This document shows positions 1-6,118 of a stretch of DNA of 8,687 nucleotides, in pieces. A program made the position numbers and the translations under genes. The DNA is from CAISGS01 sp044376615. Lineage in GTDB: Bacteria > Pseudomonadota > Alphaproteobacteria > Caulobacterales > Caulobacteraceae. Numbering within the stretch: the stretch's first letter is position 1; every line of letters starts with the position of its first letter. The DNA lies in the NCBI GenBank assembly GCA_044376615.1, contig JBILKO010000108.1, positions 1 through 8,687 on the forward strand, written 5' to 3'. The notes below the pieces were generated by a model. It made no database searches and was not told where the DNA came from. It worked only from the letters and a program-made list of their open reading frames with translations.

Positions 1-88
1 CATTTCTATTAGGGCCAAACCGCGACACTTCTAACCGGCCTAGACAAATGTATATTGAAATCTGTCCGAGCCTGGCTATCCTCTGGCT

Positions 89-673
89 ATGGTCATGCCC
101 ATAACAGACCCAAAGTCGATCGCGGTTATTGTTGTCGACCTGCAAGAAGCCATGTTTGACGGCAAGGCTCTGCCCCCTGTCTATGATGCGGCTGGCTTGG
201 AGCGACGGGCGCTGGCCTTGTTGTCCTGGGCAAGGTGCTCCGACATAAAGGTCGCCTTTATCCAGCATGATGGCGAGCCCGTGCACTTGCTGGCACCGGG
301 CGCGCCAGGTTAGCCGCTGCGCGCAAGTCTTAATCGACAGGACAATGAGCCGATCTTTTCCAAGTCGAACGGCAATGCCTTTGACAATGGCAAATTGCTC
401 GAATGGATAAAGGCCTTACATGTCTCGAAAATCATCTTGCTTGGCGTCCAAACCGATCAATGTGTCGCCCTCACCCATGCTGGTGCGCTGGAACACGGAT
501 TGAGCATTGTAGTGGTTGCCGATGGCCACAGCACTTGGGACTCAGATGGGAAGACCGCCGAAAGCCTTATCAAAGCCTATAATCAAGACTTTTCCCATGC
601 AGAGTCTGCAGTAGTTTCGGTCGCCACGCTTATCGGTCACTATACCCATACTCGTTCGGGTAGCAAGGATTGA
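89..673 (+). pseudogene. Isochorismatase-like cysteine hydrolase, interrupted by an in-frame amber codon
   Basis: The reading frame from ATG 89 to TGA 673 spans 195 codons, the usual size of the isochorismatase / N-carbamoylsarcosine amidase / nicotinamidase superfamily. It is interrupted only once, by TAG at 311-313 (codon 75). The Asp-Lys-Cys catalytic triad survives in one frame: D17 in the strand IAVIVVDLQ, K92 in FSKSNGNAF, and C125 in GVQTDQCV, where the nucleophile follows the family's TD.CV motif. The stop follows LAPGAPG, where relatives usually read PGSPGW..HP.L; the bases after it (PLRASL) fit that pattern, so a TGG-to-TAG change is the likely cause. No frameshift is needed. The start is the first in-frame ATG; ATG 95 is an alternative and neither has a clear ribosome binding site. 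The hydrolase substrate is unknown. It is probably a recent pseudogene, unless a suppressor tRNA reads the codon or the base is a sequencing error. Confidence 0.8.
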
Positions 674-935
674 GAGCGTTGGTAGCTTAACGTCTATCCC
701 TGATCTTACTGCACAACCGGGGGACACTTACCGGCGGGAGGCGGCGTTACCACGCGAGCGACTTGGTTTGGGTTGGGTGGCCCCTACCCTTGATTATCGC
801 CGAACCAACCACGCCACGCAAATGGGCGAGCCAAGTCGGCCTTGAGAATGTGTGATGCCAATCGACCCACCGCTCACGCCATGACGGCGTAAAACCGGCC
901 AAACAAGCGAGACCGGTTCGTCAAGCGTCATTCGG
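674..935. other. Intergenic stretch without a recognisable gene, with inverted repeats
   Basis: No reading frame here resembles a known family. It lies between two convergent gene ends. Visible structure: CGACTTGG (759-766) pairs with CCAAGTCG (831-838) and encloses GGTTGG (771-776) with CCAACC (805-810), giving an imperfect nested hairpin. Further on are ACGCC/GGCGT (876-880 with 886-890) and AACCGG/CCGGTT (893-898 with 913-918). None is followed by a T-run on either strand, so they are weak candidates for factor-independent terminators. They could still act as RNA structure at the convergent 3' ends, or be remnants of a mobile element. Confidence 0.4.
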
Positions 936-1271
936 CTATCCACGAAGACTTTGCTGAACCTTGTCCATTATACCCTGAAATCCAAGCGCTGCGCCCATGT
1001 CACCGATGACTTTTAGTTTGCCTGTCATCATTGCGGTCGGTCCAGAGGTTTTTCCTTCAGACAATGCTATAAACGTGGCATAATCCATCCTTATTGTAGC
1101 CGCCGCATCACGGTCGACATTGTCAACCGTTGCTGGAGTTACAGAACCATCATAAACAATCGGCGCTTCCATACCGAACTCCATCTTGATGATCTTCCCA
1201 GTCGATGGAAGTGTCGCAGCGACCTCCGCGATGGCATTCGTGATGTTTTCGAGTGTGTATTCCAATGACAT
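936..1271 (-). CDS. SCP2 sterol-carrier-domain protein
   Basis: A 111-residue protein consisting of a single SCP2 fold. The C-terminal half is typical: IRMDYATFIALSEGK, then MMTGKLKVIGDMGAAL, matching the family pattern in which a GKLK-(I/V)-GDM strand-turn lines the hydrophobic tunnel. No signal peptide or membrane helix is visible, so it should be cytoplasmic. Such proteins bind acyl-CoAs, sterols or other hydrophobic molecules; here the ligand is unknown. The ATG at 1271 was chosen because GGGAAG lies five bases upstream; a TTG at 1295 extends the frame by eight residues but has no such support. It is divergent from the tetR-type gene and shares an intergenic region with a TGACA-N4-TGTCA operator, so it is probably part of the same regulon. 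It may carry or buffer a hydrophobic pathway substrate, which is inference. Confidence 0.8.
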   Translation of the reverse strand: MSLEYTLENITNAIAEVAATLPSTGKIIKMEFGMEAPIVYDGSVTPATVDNVDRDAAATIRMDYATFIALSEGKTSGPTAMMTGKLKVIGDMGAALGFQGIMDKVQQSLRG

Positions 1272-1317
1272 CGGAGCTTCCCAACAATGAAACAAAGGTC
1301 AGAGCGCGCAAGGCTTG

Positions 1318-1358
1318 AGGCATCCACACCATTGGTATGCCTGTAACGATCATACAGG
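1318..1358. repeat. Two overlapping inverted repeats in the SCP2 leader
   Basis: AGGCAT (1318-1323) pairs with ATGCCT (1337-1342), and the inner ACC/GGT (1328-1330 with 1334-1336) extends the stem around a bulge. CCTGTA (1340-1345) pairs with TACAGG (1353-1358) across seven bases. The two dyads share 1340-1342, so as RNA they could not both form fully. They lie upstream of the SCP2 ATG, between it and the TetR-type operator. They may be protein-binding dyads or alternative leader hairpins; the sequence does not decide. Confidence 0.35.
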
Positions 1359-1361
1359 ATA

Positions 1362-1380
1362 TTTGTTATATATCAACAAA
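1362..1380. repeat. AT-rich inverted repeat TTTGTT-N7-AACAAA
   Basis: TTTGTT (1362-1367) and AACAAA (1375-1380) form a perfect six-base inverted repeat with an AT-rich seven-base centre, ending three bases before the extended arms of the TGACA-N4-TGTCA operator. The region is the most AT-rich part of the intergenic space and is the likely site of promoter -10 elements for one or both divergent genes. I could not assign a convincing -35/-10 pair. Confidence 0.35.
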
Positions 1381-1382
1381 AT

Positions 1383-1400
1383 ACTGACATTATTGTCAGT
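1383..1400. promoter_or_regulatory. TetR-type operator (copy 1), SCP2/tetR intergenic
   Basis: The sequence ACTGACATTATTGTCAGT is an inverted repeat with perfect seven-base arms around TTAT; the core TGACA-TTAT-TGTCA is at 1385-1398. The same core recurs twice at the hydroxylase/FAH intergenic region. It lies 86 bases before the regulator ATG and 113 bases before the SCP2 ATG. TetR-family proteins commonly bind such short palindromes next to their own gene, so autoregulation and joint control of the SCP2 gene are likely. The link to this regulator is inferred from position and recurrence. Confidence 0.7.
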
Positions 1401-1437
1401 CTAGCTGAGGCGATTGGCTACCTTCCACTGTTGGCCG

Positions 1438-1454
1438 GAACGTGCGACACGTTC
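1438..1454. repeat. GC-rich inverted repeat upstream of the tetR-type gene
   Basis: GAACGTGCGACACGTTC has perfect seven-base arms around CGA and ends 30 bases before the regulator ATG. It does not resemble the TGACA-N4-TGTCA operators. It could be a site for a second regulator, or a small hairpin in the regulator's 5' leader; no T-run follows it. Confidence 0.45.
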
Positions 1455-1484
1455 ATCAAAGAGTAACTGGTCCAAGTCGAACTT

Positions 1485-2153
1485 ATGAAGCAAACCAAGG
1501 TTGAGCACAGCGGCACAATTGCCACCCCAAACGGTTTAAAGCCCTCTCGCGATGAAATACTTGTTGCGGCACTAGCGTGCTTTTCCGCGCGAGGATTTGA
1601 CGGGACTTCAATCGCAGATGTGGCGCGCGCCGCAAGCGTAGGCCACCCCCTTGTGCATTATCACTTCCGCAACAAGGACTACTTGTGGGAGGCTATGGTC
1701 GAACACGCGTTTGGAGACCTGGCCAAAACATTCGAACTTGTCCGGCAAGCAGCTGCTGATCTTGATCCCCTTTCTGCCATCCGCTTGTCGCTCAAGACTT
1801 TTGCGCGGTTCTGTGCCAAATACCCTCAGCATATCGATTTGCTTCTGATTGAAGGCAGGTCCAACACACCTCGCTTCTCGAGTATTGTTACGATATATCT
1901 CAAACCTTTACATGAACTCGTTGATGGCTTGATTGCCAAAGCCGTCGCGCAAGGCCAGATACGGAATATACCGCCCCTACATCTTGCCAATATGATGGTG
2001 GGAGCTGTTACCCAGTTTGCAACAGCTCGGGCACTGATCGAACAGCTCTATCATACCAATTCTATCGACTCAGACCTCATTGCTTACCATGCCGATCTGG
2101 TTCTTGACGTCGCTTTGAATGGGATCAGCCTTCAACCAGACCAGAAGCGCTAA
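1485..2153 (+). CDS. TetR/AcrR-family transcriptional regulator
   Basis: A 222-residue protein of normal TetR length. After a polar 20-residue leader, residues about 21-70 form the DNA-binding domain: SRDEILVAALACFSARGFDG, then the helix-turn-helix TSIADVARAASVGHPLVHYHF (41-61) followed by RNKDYLWEA, the classic TetR pattern ending in HF..K..L. The remaining roughly 150 residues are helical and variable, as expected for the ligand-binding and dimerisation domain. ATG 1485 is the first in-frame start and has no strong ribosome binding site. Its stop lies only nine bases from the stop of the convergent GST gene, with no room for a separate terminator. The shared operator motif suggests that it represses itself, the SCP2 gene and the catabolic genes at 2163-7144, and is released by a pathway compound. 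The effector is unknown. Confidence 0.9.
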   Translation: MKQTKVEHSGTIATPNGLKPSRDEILVAALACFSARGFDGTSIADVARAASVGHPLVHYHFRNKDYLWEAMVEHAFGDLAKTFELVRQAAADLDPLSAIRLSLKTFARFCAKYPQHIDLLLIEGRSNTPRFSSIVTIYLKPLHELVDGLIAKAVAQGQIRNIPPLHLANMMVGAVTQFATARALIEQLYHTNSIDSDLIAYHADLVLDVALNGISLQPDQKR

Positions 2154-2162
2154 GAAAACTGA

Positions 2163-2777
2163 TTAGGGCCGGGTGCTGCTGAAGGCACTAGTCGCCCCGA
2201 GCCGGTGCGCGAGCGAAGACAGTTTCGGAACCAGCGCCGGTTCTAGGCCGCCCAGTTGGGATAGCATCTCGATCACAAGCGTCGCGGCTATGTCGGCATG
2301 GGTCAATCGCCCACCAAACAAAAAGCCATCCGATAGCACGGCGTCGTCCGCCCTAGCTTCCGCCGCCAGCGCGCCGCCGATCGCCTGATCATGGCATTGC
2401 TTAGCCCAATCCGGCCAGATCTTGTCGGTCGGTCGCCGCCGCGATTCATAGAATGTTGCGACAGCCTTCTCAAGTGACCCGGTAAGCAGGGCCACCATCT
2501 GGCCATAGGATCGGAGCAGCGTGGCGTCGTGCGGCACCATTGCCCGATCGGGTCCCACTTGCCGGTCAAGTTCGGCAAGGATCTGGTGGCTATCAATTAA
2601 GACTTCGCCATCATCAAGGACCAGCGCCGGCACGCGGACTAGTCCGTTAAAGTGGCCGATCGTCTCTCGCCCGTCGACAACCGATGCCGCGATCTGCTCG
2701 AACGCCATGCCGTATAAATTAAGCGCAATTGCGACCCGACGGACAAAGGGTGAGACATAGACTCCAACGAGTTTCAT
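2163..2777 (-). CDS. Glutathione S-transferase family protein
   Basis: A 204-residue two-domain cytosolic GST. The N-terminal thioredoxin-like fold (about 1-75) contains SPFVRRVAIAL at 9-19 (candidate catalytic Ser9), the cis-proline motif RVPAL (Pro50) and the glutathione gamma-glutamyl contact DS at 62-63 in LIDSHQILAEL. The helical C-terminal domain carries the N-capping box T-H-A-D (159-162) before IAATLVIEM. ATG 2777 was chosen because the thioredoxin fold begins there; the longer upstream frame is coding sequence of the dehydrogenase in another frame. The start is one base after the dehydrogenase stop (TGA-A-ATG), so translation is probably coupled. In ring-cleavage pathways such enzymes act as maleylpyruvate/maleylacetoacetate-type isomerases or in glutathione conjugation and dehalogenation. 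An isomerase feeding the FAH-family enzyme is plausible but not proven: the family's typical SS-x-S-x-R start is not clearly present. Confidence 0.85.
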   Translation of the reverse strand: MKLVGVYVSPFVRRVAIALNLYGMAFEQIAASVVDGRETIGHFNGLVRVPALVLDDGEVLIDSHQILAELDRQVGPDRAMVPHDATLLRSYGQMVALLTGSLEKAVATFYESRRRPTDKIWPDWAKQCHDQAIGGALAAEARADDAVLSDGFLFGGRLTHADIAATLVIEMLSQLGGLEPALVPKLSSLAHRLGATSAFSSTRP

Positions 2778-2778
2778 T

Positions 2779-3507
2779 TCAGAAAGCCTCCACTGCTGTT
2801 CGAACGTCGAACTCATGCGACCAGGCCTTGGGCGGTTGGCGGTATAGAAATTCATAGAGATCAACTATGCCTTCGATATCCACCAGCCCCTGGTCTCCTT
2901 TCAGCTGAGCGATCTCAGGGCGCCCGAGGTGAATGCGTTCACCATCGACGGCGCCGTCGATTACGACGTGTGCGACATGGATGCCTTTTGGCCCAAATTC
3001 CCTTGCAAGCGATTGTGCTAAGGCACGTAAACCGGCCTTGGCTGCGGTGAAGGCCGAGAAGAATGGTTTTCCGCGCAAGGACGCACTTGCGCCGGTAAAC
3101 AATAAGGTGCCTCGACCGCGCGGTGCCATTGCGCGCAATGCTTCGCGGCTGAACAAGAAGCCGCCAAAGCAAGCAATCCGCCAGCACTGCTCGAAATAAG
3201 CTGCTGTCATCGACAGAAAGTCGCCTGGCATGTTATTGCCAGCATTGAAGACCGCCAGATCGACTGGACCGACTGCTTCAGCGGCGGCGAACAGCGCGAC
3301 GACTGTAGCTTCATCGGTTGTATCGGCTTCAATGGCCGTTGCGCTTCCACCAGATTGGCGAATAGCTTGAGCAACGGCTTCGACCTTGGACCTGGTCCGC
3401 CCCGCAACGAACACATGAAGACCGGCCCGAGCAAAGCGGCTGCACAGGCGCGCGCCGATACCACGCTCCGGACCAACGCCGATGATGACAGCGGTTTTTA
3501 TGGACAT
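2779..3507 (-). CDS. Short-chain dehydrogenase/reductase-like protein with Phe in place of the catalytic Tyr
   Basis: A 242-residue Rossmann-fold SDR. The cofactor loop is GVGPERGIG (10-18), a variant of TGxxxGIG; GR at 36-37 after beta-2 suggests NADP preference; D62 and NAG (88-90) are the usual adenine-binding and structural motifs. The catalytic region reads TGASAS (138-143), then FFSAFTAAKAG: Lys157 is present, but the position four residues before it, normally Tyr, is Phe153. The C-terminal part (GPKGIHVAHVVIDGAVDG) is normal for the fold. ATG 3507 has an AGGGA-type ribosome binding site just upstream; an upstream start at 3537 would precede that site. It lies between the VOC dioxygenase and GST genes and may oxidise or reduce a pathway intermediate. 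The missing Tyr makes classical SDR catalysis doubtful, although I recall a group of SDRs with this FxxxK pattern. Confidence 0.85.
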   Translation of the reverse strand: MSIKTAVIIGVGPERGIGARLCSRFARAGLHVFVAGRTRSKVEAVAQAIRQSGGSATAIEADTTDEATVVALFAAAEAVGPVDLAVFNAGNNMPGDFLSMTAAYFEQCWRIACFGGFLFSREALRAMAPRGRGTLLFTGASASLRGKPFFSAFTAAKAGLRALAQSLAREFGPKGIHVAHVVIDGAVDGERIHLGRPEIAQLKGDQGLVDIEGIVDLYEFLYRQPPKAWSHEFDVRTAVEAF

Positions 3508-3601
3508 CTCACTTCCCTCTGCGAAATTCTCTGGCAATGATTGTGGAAGCGACCTCGCGCCTCACTTGAGTCCGCCTGGCGCAATAGAGTGCGGCACTAG
3601 A

Positions 3602-3616
3602 CTGATCCCCGATCAG
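3602..3616. repeat. Short hairpin in the gap between the dioxygenase and SDR genes
   Basis: CTGATC (3602-3607) and GATCAG (3611-3616) form a perfect six-base stem with a three-base loop. It lies in the 147-base gap between the VOC gene stop and the SDR start, the largest gap in the - strand series. No T-run follows on the - strand, so it is more likely an RNA-processing or stability element, or chance, than a terminator. The gap may hold a secondary promoter, which I could not identify. Confidence 0.3.
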
Positions 3617-3654
3617 AGCGTCGCCCGCAGTCCCAGGGGCATGCGGTGAGTCCA

Positions 3655-4230
3655 TCAAATCCGGCCCGCCGCGCCCTGAACAAGCAGGTCCTTGACTGGC
3701 ACGCCATCATGAAACTTGGCGGCCAGCAGATCGGGGTCGAATTCGACCCCGATCGGATTGGACTCGAAAACGCCAGACGAGAACCAATCTGCGAGCTCCG
3801 CCTCGGTAGCGAAATTGTCTACTTGCAGCTCAACTTGATTTCCGTCGGGATCGGCAAAATAGAATGAGGTGGTTGGTCCGTGATTGATACACCAACCCGG
3901 ATTGATGCCCTCTTGCTTCAGCCGCTCAAACGTCGAGATGAGGTCCCCCAGCGAAGCATACGTGAACGCAACATGATCAAGCCCCGCCGCCATGGGCTCA
4001 TTGTCTCCTAGCTGTGGCATGTTCACAAACGCCACACGATGATGTTCGTCATCGTATGTGATGAACGAAATCATCGGAGTTTCGAACGCTATGCTGGCAT
4101 CGAGCACCTTGGTGTACCACGCCAGCATTTCCTGATAGCGCGGCGTTCTCAGTACAATATGGGCCAATTTGGCCGGTGAAATCTGGCCGGGGCGGCGGGG
4201 CGGAATCGCTAGGGAAGCTTCAGTTTTCAT
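3655..4230 (-). CDS. Single-domain VOC-family dioxygenase (extradiol type)
   Basis: A 191-residue protein with one vicinal-oxygen-chelate domain made of two beta-alpha-beta-beta-beta modules. The first begins AKLAHIVLRTPRYQEMLAWYTKVL and the second AGLDHVAFTYASLGDL. Predicted 2-His-1-Glu metal ligands are H24, H86 and E134, the last in FADPDGNQVELQVD. H117 in NHGPTTSFYF and Y124 sit where type I extradiol dioxygenases carry second-sphere catalytic residues. The tail (about 150-191) contains NPIGVEFDPD, which I recall in proteins annotated as biphenyl-2,3-diol-dioxygenase-like. It would use Fe(II) to open a dihydroxylated ring next to a hydroxyl group. ATG 4230 is preceded by AAGGG ten bases upstream. 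Directly following the flavin hydroxylase gene, it is the natural candidate for ring cleavage of the hydroxylase product. A glyoxalase or non-oxygenase VOC role cannot be excluded. Confidence 0.8.
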   Translation of the reverse strand: MKTEASLAIPPRRPGQISPAKLAHIVLRTPRYQEMLAWYTKVLDASIAFETPMISFITYDDEHHRVAFVNMPQLGDNEPMAAGLDHVAFTYASLGDLISTFERLKQEGINPGWCINHGPTTSFYFADPDGNQVELQVDNFATEAELADWFSSGVFESNPIGVEFDPDLLAAKFHDGVPVKDLLVQGAAGRI

Positions 4231-4289
4231 GAGAATTGGACCCTTTGAGTGGACGATCAGGATGGTTTGTAGAATTTCGGTCAGCGCGT

Positions 4290-6047
4290 TTACGCTGCGG
4301 CCATGGCGGTCGCCGCCCGACCAAGTGCGATAAAGCAGGCTTGGCGCAGGCTGGCCCGGGCATTACTGTCGCATTTGGATGCACGCCATCCGATATGGCC
4401 GTCGGGCCGGATCAGAATAGCCCCCGACCCCACCGGACCTCCCACGCGCGCCCAGTTCCCTTGAGGATCGGTGTAGCCATCGGTCGCGCCGATCAAGTGG
4501 ACGTCGACCGGATAGCCCAATTCAGATGCGATCTCCGTAACGAACCTAGACCAGGGCTCGCTGTCAGCACCGGCCAGCACCACGAGTCGACCATGCTTTA
4601 TCAGATCCAATGTTGAGGTGCGCCGCCCCTGCTTTTCCAGCCAAGCATGCGGCAACCGTGACCCGGGCCGCGTACTGGGCACATAGCGTGTGACTTCAAT
4701 TGGCAGCGGATCGCTGCCGTCCTGAACAAGCGCGCCGGTTTCATAGCGCACGCCAAAATCAAGGCCAATTGAATCATAGTGTTCCAATTGGTCCTGTAGG
4801 GCCTCAGCCACGGCGGCACGCTTGGTAACGGCTTCAGGCGTGTCGCCATCTAGGCCATAGTCCAACGCTGGCGAGGCCGGTTGCAAGGCCGCCTGAGGGG
4901 TAACGGGTGCCATTGTCGCTACACCAAGAACACTGTCGATTTGGAATAGCCGCATGGAATTGCCGACGCTCTGCTCGCAATTGACCTGCACGACCGGGCG
5001 GCGCTCTTCCTCGTAGGTGTTTAATAGCTCAACACCAGCCGCACCCTTGATCACAGCCGCCAGCTTCCATGCCAGATTGTGGGCGTCCTGCACGCCCGTG
5101 TTCATGCCCAGGCCACCGGACGGAGGGAAACGGTGAGCCGCATCTCCTGCGAGGAATATCCGGCCCGCCGTGAAGCGATCAGCAATCTGAGCGCTCATGG
5201 TCCAGTTGGAGATCGCCGTTATCTCGAAGCGGACATCCGTATCTCCGATGGCCTTGGATACCATTGCGGCCGCGACCTCCGGGCCGTAGTCTTTCGGCGT
5301 GTTCGGCTCGGCATATGGGCACATCAGGGCATAAGTCCCCGCAAGGTCAAACCCGATGAGCACGCCGCGCACGTCGGGGCCGACAATCCACTGCAATGGC
5401 CCCGAACGCCCACCGATGTGGCAATCCAGATTAGCCGTGAAATAGACCGTGATAAATTTTTGGAGCGAAGTCGGCCCGATCATCTCGATGCCAAGCCCAC
5501 GGCGAACGCCGCTGCCAGCGCCATCGCAGGCGACTACATAGTCAGCTTCTATTGCGAATTCGCGCCCGGCATTGTCAACCACCAGCCGGGTGCCCGATTC
5601 ATTGGCGCTGACGGAGATGACATCATGGTCAAACCTTACCACCCCGCCGTGCGCCACAAGATGATCATAGAGGATTGGCTCCAAAACATTCTGCGCCAGA
5701 TTGACAACATTCGTTGGGCTGAACGACAAGCGCTCAATTATCGCACTCGGATCATTGCCTATAAGAGATAGGCGTCCGAGTACCCGACCCGCTAAGCTTT
5801 CGCACCAGCTAACAAAGCGAAGCCTAGAAATCGGCGCTGCCGCAGCGACTACCTTGCGATCCAGGCCAAGTGATCGGAACACCTCCATAGTGCGGCAGTT
5901 CACAACATGCGCCTGAGGTAGACGATGCAGTTCGCCGCGTCGCTCGAGCACGACCGCTGAAACTCCAGCCTGACGCAGCAAGGCGGCGAGGCAAAGGCCA
6001 ACTGGTCCTGCGCCTACGATTGCTACCTCAAACCGATTATCGAGCAT
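4290..6047 (-). CDS. FAD-dependent aromatic hydroxylase (class A flavoprotein monooxygenase)
   Basis: A 585-residue protein matching the phenol-hydroxylase / 3-hydroxyphenylpropionate-hydroxylase type. The FAD-binding signature GAGPVG is at 12-17 with Glu35 at the end of beta-2; the DG motif VVACDGAGSGVRR is near 171-183 (D175-G176); the GD motif GRIFLAGDAAHRFPPSGGLG is at 295-314 (G301-D302), followed by MNTGVQDAHNLAWKLA. A C-terminal thioredoxin-like domain starts near 455 with RPGSRLPHAWL and ends with ILIRPDGHIGWR, typical of this subfamily. It should use NAD(P)H and O2 to add a hydroxyl group to a phenolic ring. ATG 6047 has GGGAG seven bases upstream; a GTG at 6068 would add seven residues and precede that site. 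It is the first gene of the - strand series and faces the FAH gene across a region with two TGACA-N4-TGTCA operators. The substrate cannot be deduced. Confidence 0.9.
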   Translation of the reverse strand: MLDNRFEVAIVGAGPVGLCLAALLRQAGVSAVVLERRGELHRLPQAHVVNCRTMEVFRSLGLDRKVVAAAAPISRLRFVSWCESLAGRVLGRLSLIGNDPSAIIERLSFSPTNVVNLAQNVLEPILYDHLVAHGGVVRFDHDVISVSANESGTRLVVDNAGREFAIEADYVVACDGAGSGVRRGLGIEMIGPTSLQKFITVYFTANLDCHIGGRSGPLQWIVGPDVRGVLIGFDLAGTYALMCPYAEPNTPKDYGPEVAAAMVSKAIGDTDVRFEITAISNWTMSAQIADRFTAGRIFLAGDAAHRFPPSGGLGMNTGVQDAHNLAWKLAAVIKGAAGVELLNTYEEERRPVVQVNCEQSVGNSMRLFQIDSVLGVATMAPVTPQAALQPASPALDYGLDGDTPEAVTKRAAVAEALQDQLEHYDSIGLDFGVRYETGALVQDGSDPLPIEVTRYVPSTRPGSRLPHAWLEKQGRRTSTLDLIKHGRLVVLAGADSEPWSRFVTEIASELGYPVDVHLIGATDGYTDPQGNWARVGGPVGSGAILIRPDGHIGWRASKCDSNARASLRQACFIALGRAATAMAAA

Positions 6048-6078
6048 TGCTACACTCCCATGCTGCACACATATTTGT

Positions 6079-6109
6079 TTGACAAGCTGACATATATGTC
6101 AATTATAAG
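6079..6109 (+). promoter_or_regulatory. Candidate promoter for the FAH-family gene
   Basis: A perfect TTGACA (-35 type, 6079-6084) is followed by TATAAG (-10 type, 6104-6109) with a 19-base spacer; TTATAA at 6103-6108 would give 18. Transcription would start near 6116. Operator copy 2 fills most of the spacer, so a bound repressor would block RNA polymerase. On the other strand, TTGACA at 6102-6097 may serve as the -35 of the hydroxylase operon, but its -10 is unclear. Confidence 0.5.
6088..6101. promoter_or_regulatory. TetR-type operator (copy 2), hydroxylase/FAH intergenic
   Basis: TGACATATATGTCA is a perfect 14-base palindrome with the same TGACA-N4-TGTCA layout as the operator next to the tetR-type gene. 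It sits between the -35 and -10 boxes of the candidate FAH promoter and 40 bases upstream of the hydroxylase ATG, where one bound dimer could repress both directions. Confidence 0.72.
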
Positions 6110-6118
6110 ATCATTGAA

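Noticed and set aside
43..66. GACA...TGTC quasi-palindrome upstream of the broken hydrolase as a fourth operator
   Set aside because: The half-sites are 16 bases apart and the flanking TGACA-N4-TGTCA pattern is absent, so it does not match the other three.
715..735. CCGGGGGACACTTACC-like sequence as an insertion sequence end
   Set aside because: It recalls terminal repeats of some elements, but no matching inverted partner, target duplication or transposase frame is present.
876..894. ACGCC/GGCGT hairpin followed by AAAA as an intrinsic terminator
   Set aside because: The stem is only five base pairs, and the homopolymer is A on the + strand, with no T-run after the stem on either strand.
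3204..3216. CTGTC-ATC-GACAG palindrome inside the SDR gene
   Set aside because: It has a different half-site orientation and spacing from the operators and lies within conserved coding sequence.
4236..4616. 126-codon open frame on + overlapping the hydroxylase 3' end
   Set aside because: Antisense shadow of the conserved thioredoxin-like domain, with no recognisable motif.
5079..5771. 230-codon open frame on + opposite the hydroxylase gene
   Set aside because: It is antisense to a clearly conserved flavoprotein, and its translation shows no recognisable domain; the open frame follows from the GC-rich codon pattern.
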